From an uncultured Sphingomonadales bacterium (GTDB lineage Bacteria; Pseudomonadota; Alphaproteobacteria; Sphingomonadales; Sphingomonadaceae), in assembly GCA_937863505.1 (NCBI GenBank), contig CALMGC010000051.1:1-32961 (forward strand): a stretch of DNA of 32,961 bases, given 5' to 3'. Position 1 is the stretch's first letter. Each line of letters starts with the position of its first letter. The notes below the pieces were generated by a model. The model saw only the letters and a program-made list of their open reading frames with translations, did no database searches and was not told where the DNA came from. Positions 30,935 to 32,961 of this stretch are shown here, one piece after another. The position numbers were made by a program, and so were the translations under genes.

Positions 30935-32767
30935 TCAACCCACCCGGAACACCCGCAACGGATCACCCCTCGGCAGCGGCAGCGGGGTCAGCCACGGAAA
31001 CGTCGCCCCACGCGCGAGCTGCGCGTAGAAGCCCTTGGGTGCCCGCGCGCGGTAGACGGTGGACTCGGCCATGTTGGGGCACACCACCAGCAACGTCGCC
31101 CTGTGCCGCCGCATGATCGCGCGCGCCTGTGTCGGCGGGCCGGTGAAGGCGTGCTGGACGTCGAGGATCGCGTCGCCGTTGCGGTGATATGGTCCCGCCA
31201 CCGCGTCGTGATGGGTGACCGTGATCATTCGCGGGCCGAGGTCGACGAAGCTGAACGCCGTCTGCGCCGGAAATCGGTCGAGCGCGGCGAGCGCGGGCAG
31301 GGTCATGCAGCGAGCGTTGGCGCGGTTGACGCGGGCGGCGAAGGCATCGGGCTTTCCGCCCGTCGGCACCCAGCGCAGGATCATGCTCGCGAACACGCCC
31401 GCCACCACCAGCAGCGCGAGCGCGCCCCCCGCCGCCCACACGCGGGACTTGCGACGGTGGCGCGCGACCCAGGGGACCAGCGCCCAGACCAACGCTACCA
31501 CGCCCGGCACGCCGAGCAGCTGCGCGCCCGCGCCGCTGCGCACCTGCCAGAACATCATCGCCGCCCCGAACATGGAGAACAGCAGCACCGGCCCCCAGCC
31601 GGTCCAGCGCGTGCGCCGATCCGCGCGCGCCGTGGCGAAAATCGCGCCGATCAACCCGATCACCGGCAGCGCAGCGAGCGGAACGCCGAGACGCCAGCCA
31701 TACTGGTAAATGGGCTTGGCCTCGCGCACGTTGCTTAGCCAGTTGCGTTCGAGCTCGGGCGAGACCTGTTCGGGTCGACCGAGGCATTGCGGGAAGAAAT
31801 GCGCGAACCCCGCCGCGATGGCGAGACCGGCGACGACCGCCAGCGCAAGCCGCACCTCGCGCCGCGCCGGGCTCAGCTGCGCGAGGACGAGCAGAAGCAC
31901 GCCCGCAGCGGCCACCACGCTCAGCCATACGGGCGTCAGCGCGTCGCAGCGCAGCACGCTCGAGTCCCAGGACTGGAAGCCTTCATAACCGATCAGCCCG
32001 CCGGCGCCGAGCGCCAGCGCATAGACGGTCAGCCGCTCCGCCTCGCGCCGGTCCCACACCCATCGCAGCGCCAAGATCGCGCCCGCCATAGCCGCAAAGG
32101 GCAACATCTCCAAGCCGATCGCGAGACTGACCGCGCTCGCCGCCCCCACCAGCGCGCCGCCGCGCCGCGCGGCGGGATCGCACAGGCCCGCCACCGTCAG
32201 GCTCAGCATCGCCAGCTGCCAACCGTGATGGTCGATGCGGTCGGGCATGAACATCGGCAGCGTCGCCGAGCAGCAGACCAGCCCCAGCACCGCCAGCGGC
32301 CAGGCGAGCGGGCTCACCAGCCGCCGCACCGTCGCCCCGAGCCCGAGCATCGCCACCGCCATCGGCAGCAACGGCGCGACCCCGCAGGCGATCCGCTCCG
32401 CCCAGAACGTGCCCGTGAACGGGCGTAAGCCGAGAATCAGCGCGGCGAGCGGCATGTCAACGATGCGCGACCAATGGATGTTGAAGCCGAGCGGCGGGTT
32501 CATCCGGTGCTGGCGCAGGTCGAACCACGCTTGTCCGTGGAGCAGCGCGCGCACCTGCATCAGCCGCATATTGTCGTCGGTGTCGCCGAGCCCGAGCCAG
32601 TAGATCTGCCCCCACCGGCTCCAGAACAACGCCGCCGCGACGAACAGCCACGCGGCCAGCGTGAGCCGCATCCAGTGCCGGTCGAGCTCCTCGATCAGCG
32701 TGGCGGGGCGGCGGCGGACGGGGAGCGGCCAATCCAAAGTCACTTTATTCACGCGGGCGCTCGCCAT
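30935..32767 (-). CDS. Large STT3-like multi-spanning membrane protein, probable glycosyltransferase
   Basis: This 610-residue protein has an estimated 11-13 hydrophobic segments followed by a soluble C-terminal domain of about 110 residues. Just after the first segment lies GLGDTDDNMRLMQVRALLHG, an acidic loop like the first external loop of STT3/PglB-type GT-C enzymes, then RMNPPLGFNIHWSRIVDMPLAA and DRIDHHGWQ. These features suggest a transferase using polyprenyl-linked sugars, but no WWDYG-type acceptor motif is seen, so it is not a plain oligosaccharyltransferase. The start at 32767 (MASARVNKV) precedes the first segment. It is divergent from a GtrA gene. Confidence 0.75.
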   Translation of the reverse strand: MASARVNKVTLDWPLPVRRRPATLIEELDRHWMRLTLAAWLFVAAALFWSRWGQIYWLGLGDTDDNMRLMQVRALLHGQAWFDLRQHRMNPPLGFNIHWSRIVDMPLAALILGLRPFTGTFWAERIACGVAPLLPMAVAMLGLGATVRRLVSPLAWPLAVLGLVCCSATLPMFMPDRIDHHGWQLAMLSLTVAGLCDPAARRGGALVGAASAVSLAIGLEMLPFAAMAGAILALRWVWDRREAERLTVYALALGAGGLIGYEGFQSWDSSVLRCDALTPVWLSVVAAAGVLLLVLAQLSPARREVRLALAVVAGLAIAAGFAHFFPQCLGRPEQVSPELERNWLSNVREAKPIYQYGWRLGVPLAALPVIGLIGAIFATARADRRTRWTGWGPVLLFSMFGAAMMFWQVRSGAGAQLLGVPGVVALVWALVPWVARHRRKSRVWAAGGALALLVVAGVFASMILRWVPTGGKPDAFAARVNRANARCMTLPALAALDRFPAQTAFSFVDLGPRMITVTHHDAVAGPYHRNGDAILDVQHAFTGPPTQARAIMRRHRATLLVVCPNMAESTVYRARAPKGFYAQLARGATFPWLTPLPLPRGDPLRVFRVG

Positions 32768-32846
32768 AAGAGGTCGCTCCCGCGCCGTTTTCGCGCCGGG
32801 AGGGGCTGGGCGCGTCCTATCGGCGTCCACGCAAAGGGCAAGACGC

Positions 32847-32961
32847 GTGGCGGTGACGGATCGGCTTGAGCAATGGCGGGCGAGCGGCGTGTTGGGACAA
32901 CTTGTCCGCTTTGGCATCGCGGGCGGGCTGTCGAGCGTGGTATACTCGCTAGTCTATATAC
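32847..32961 (+). CDS. GtrA family membrane protein, N-terminal part (cut by window edge)
   Basis: The frame runs from GTG 32847 (AAAGGG site about eight bases upstream; GTG 32853 is an alternative) to the window end, giving 38 residues. The stretch LVRFGIAGGLSSVVYSLVY is a standard GtrA opening with its first membrane segment. GtrA proteins are small four-helix membrane proteins linked to polyprenyl-phosphate sugar translocation. It lies 79 bases from the divergent STT3-like gene, a natural functional partner. Confidence 0.8.
   Translation, partial: MAVTDRLEQWRASGVLGQLVRFGIAGGLSSVVYSLVYI

Overview
The window comes from a high-GC alphaproteobacterium, most likely Sphingomonas or a close relative. 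The evidence is a serine palmitoyltransferase that closely follows the Sphingomonas paucimobilis enzyme with the PLP lysine at position 265, the cell-cycle regulator GcrA, and neighbouring sphingolipid genes. Genes are tightly packed, with many ATGA/GTGA stop-start overlaps. No tRNA, rRNA, CRISPR array or insertion sequence was seen.

Region by region. Positions 1-4843 hold the tail of an unknown gene, a stand-alone chorismate mutase, a GNAT acetyltransferase, uvrC-recO (DNA repair) and leuB. Positions 4840-7232 hold a polyprenyl-phosphate glycosyltransferase fused to a GtrA domain and a convergent PMT-like membrane glycosyltransferase. Positions 7285-10019 hold metZ-apaG, a LysR regulator whose ribosome binding site lies in a REP-like inverted repeat, and a small membrane protein. 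Positions 10074-10528 hold a hidden relic: the 5' part of a BPSL0067-family amidase joined out of frame to the 3' part of an STY0301-family gene, a probable dead type VI effector/immunity pair. Then come an ABC-2 permease and gcrA.

Positions 12197-20546 are rich in envelope and sphingolipid genes: a GNAT-fold protein likely to be the bacterial ceramide synthase, a membrane fatty-acid-type desaturase, lptG and lptF, serine palmitoyltransferase, a dedicated acyl carrier protein and a CerR-like ceramide reductase, running back into proB, a Uma2-type nuclease and obgE. Together they could make and export (glyco)sphingolipids, which take the place of LPS in sphingomonads.

Positions 22200-25036 are the most interesting part: an intact photoactive yellow protein (PYP) gene preceded by a perfect three-way-junction inverted repeat. 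It is followed in the same direction by a coiled-coil protein and a 169-residue protein of no recognised family, and faced by a PYP-type 4-coumarate ligase that appears to carry an acyl-carrier-protein-like N-terminal domain with a DSL motif. No tyrosine ammonia-lyase is in the window. This looks like a blue-light sensing module with unassigned output partners and possibly carrier-bound chromophore activation.

Positions 25116-32961 hold a NupC nucleoside transporter, a YhhQ queuosine-precursor transporter, a lower-GC stand-alone PBECR-like phage toxin-type protein, then argB, yggT, folD and marC, a small lower-GC orphan gene, a 610-residue STT3-like membrane protein and the start of a GtrA gene.
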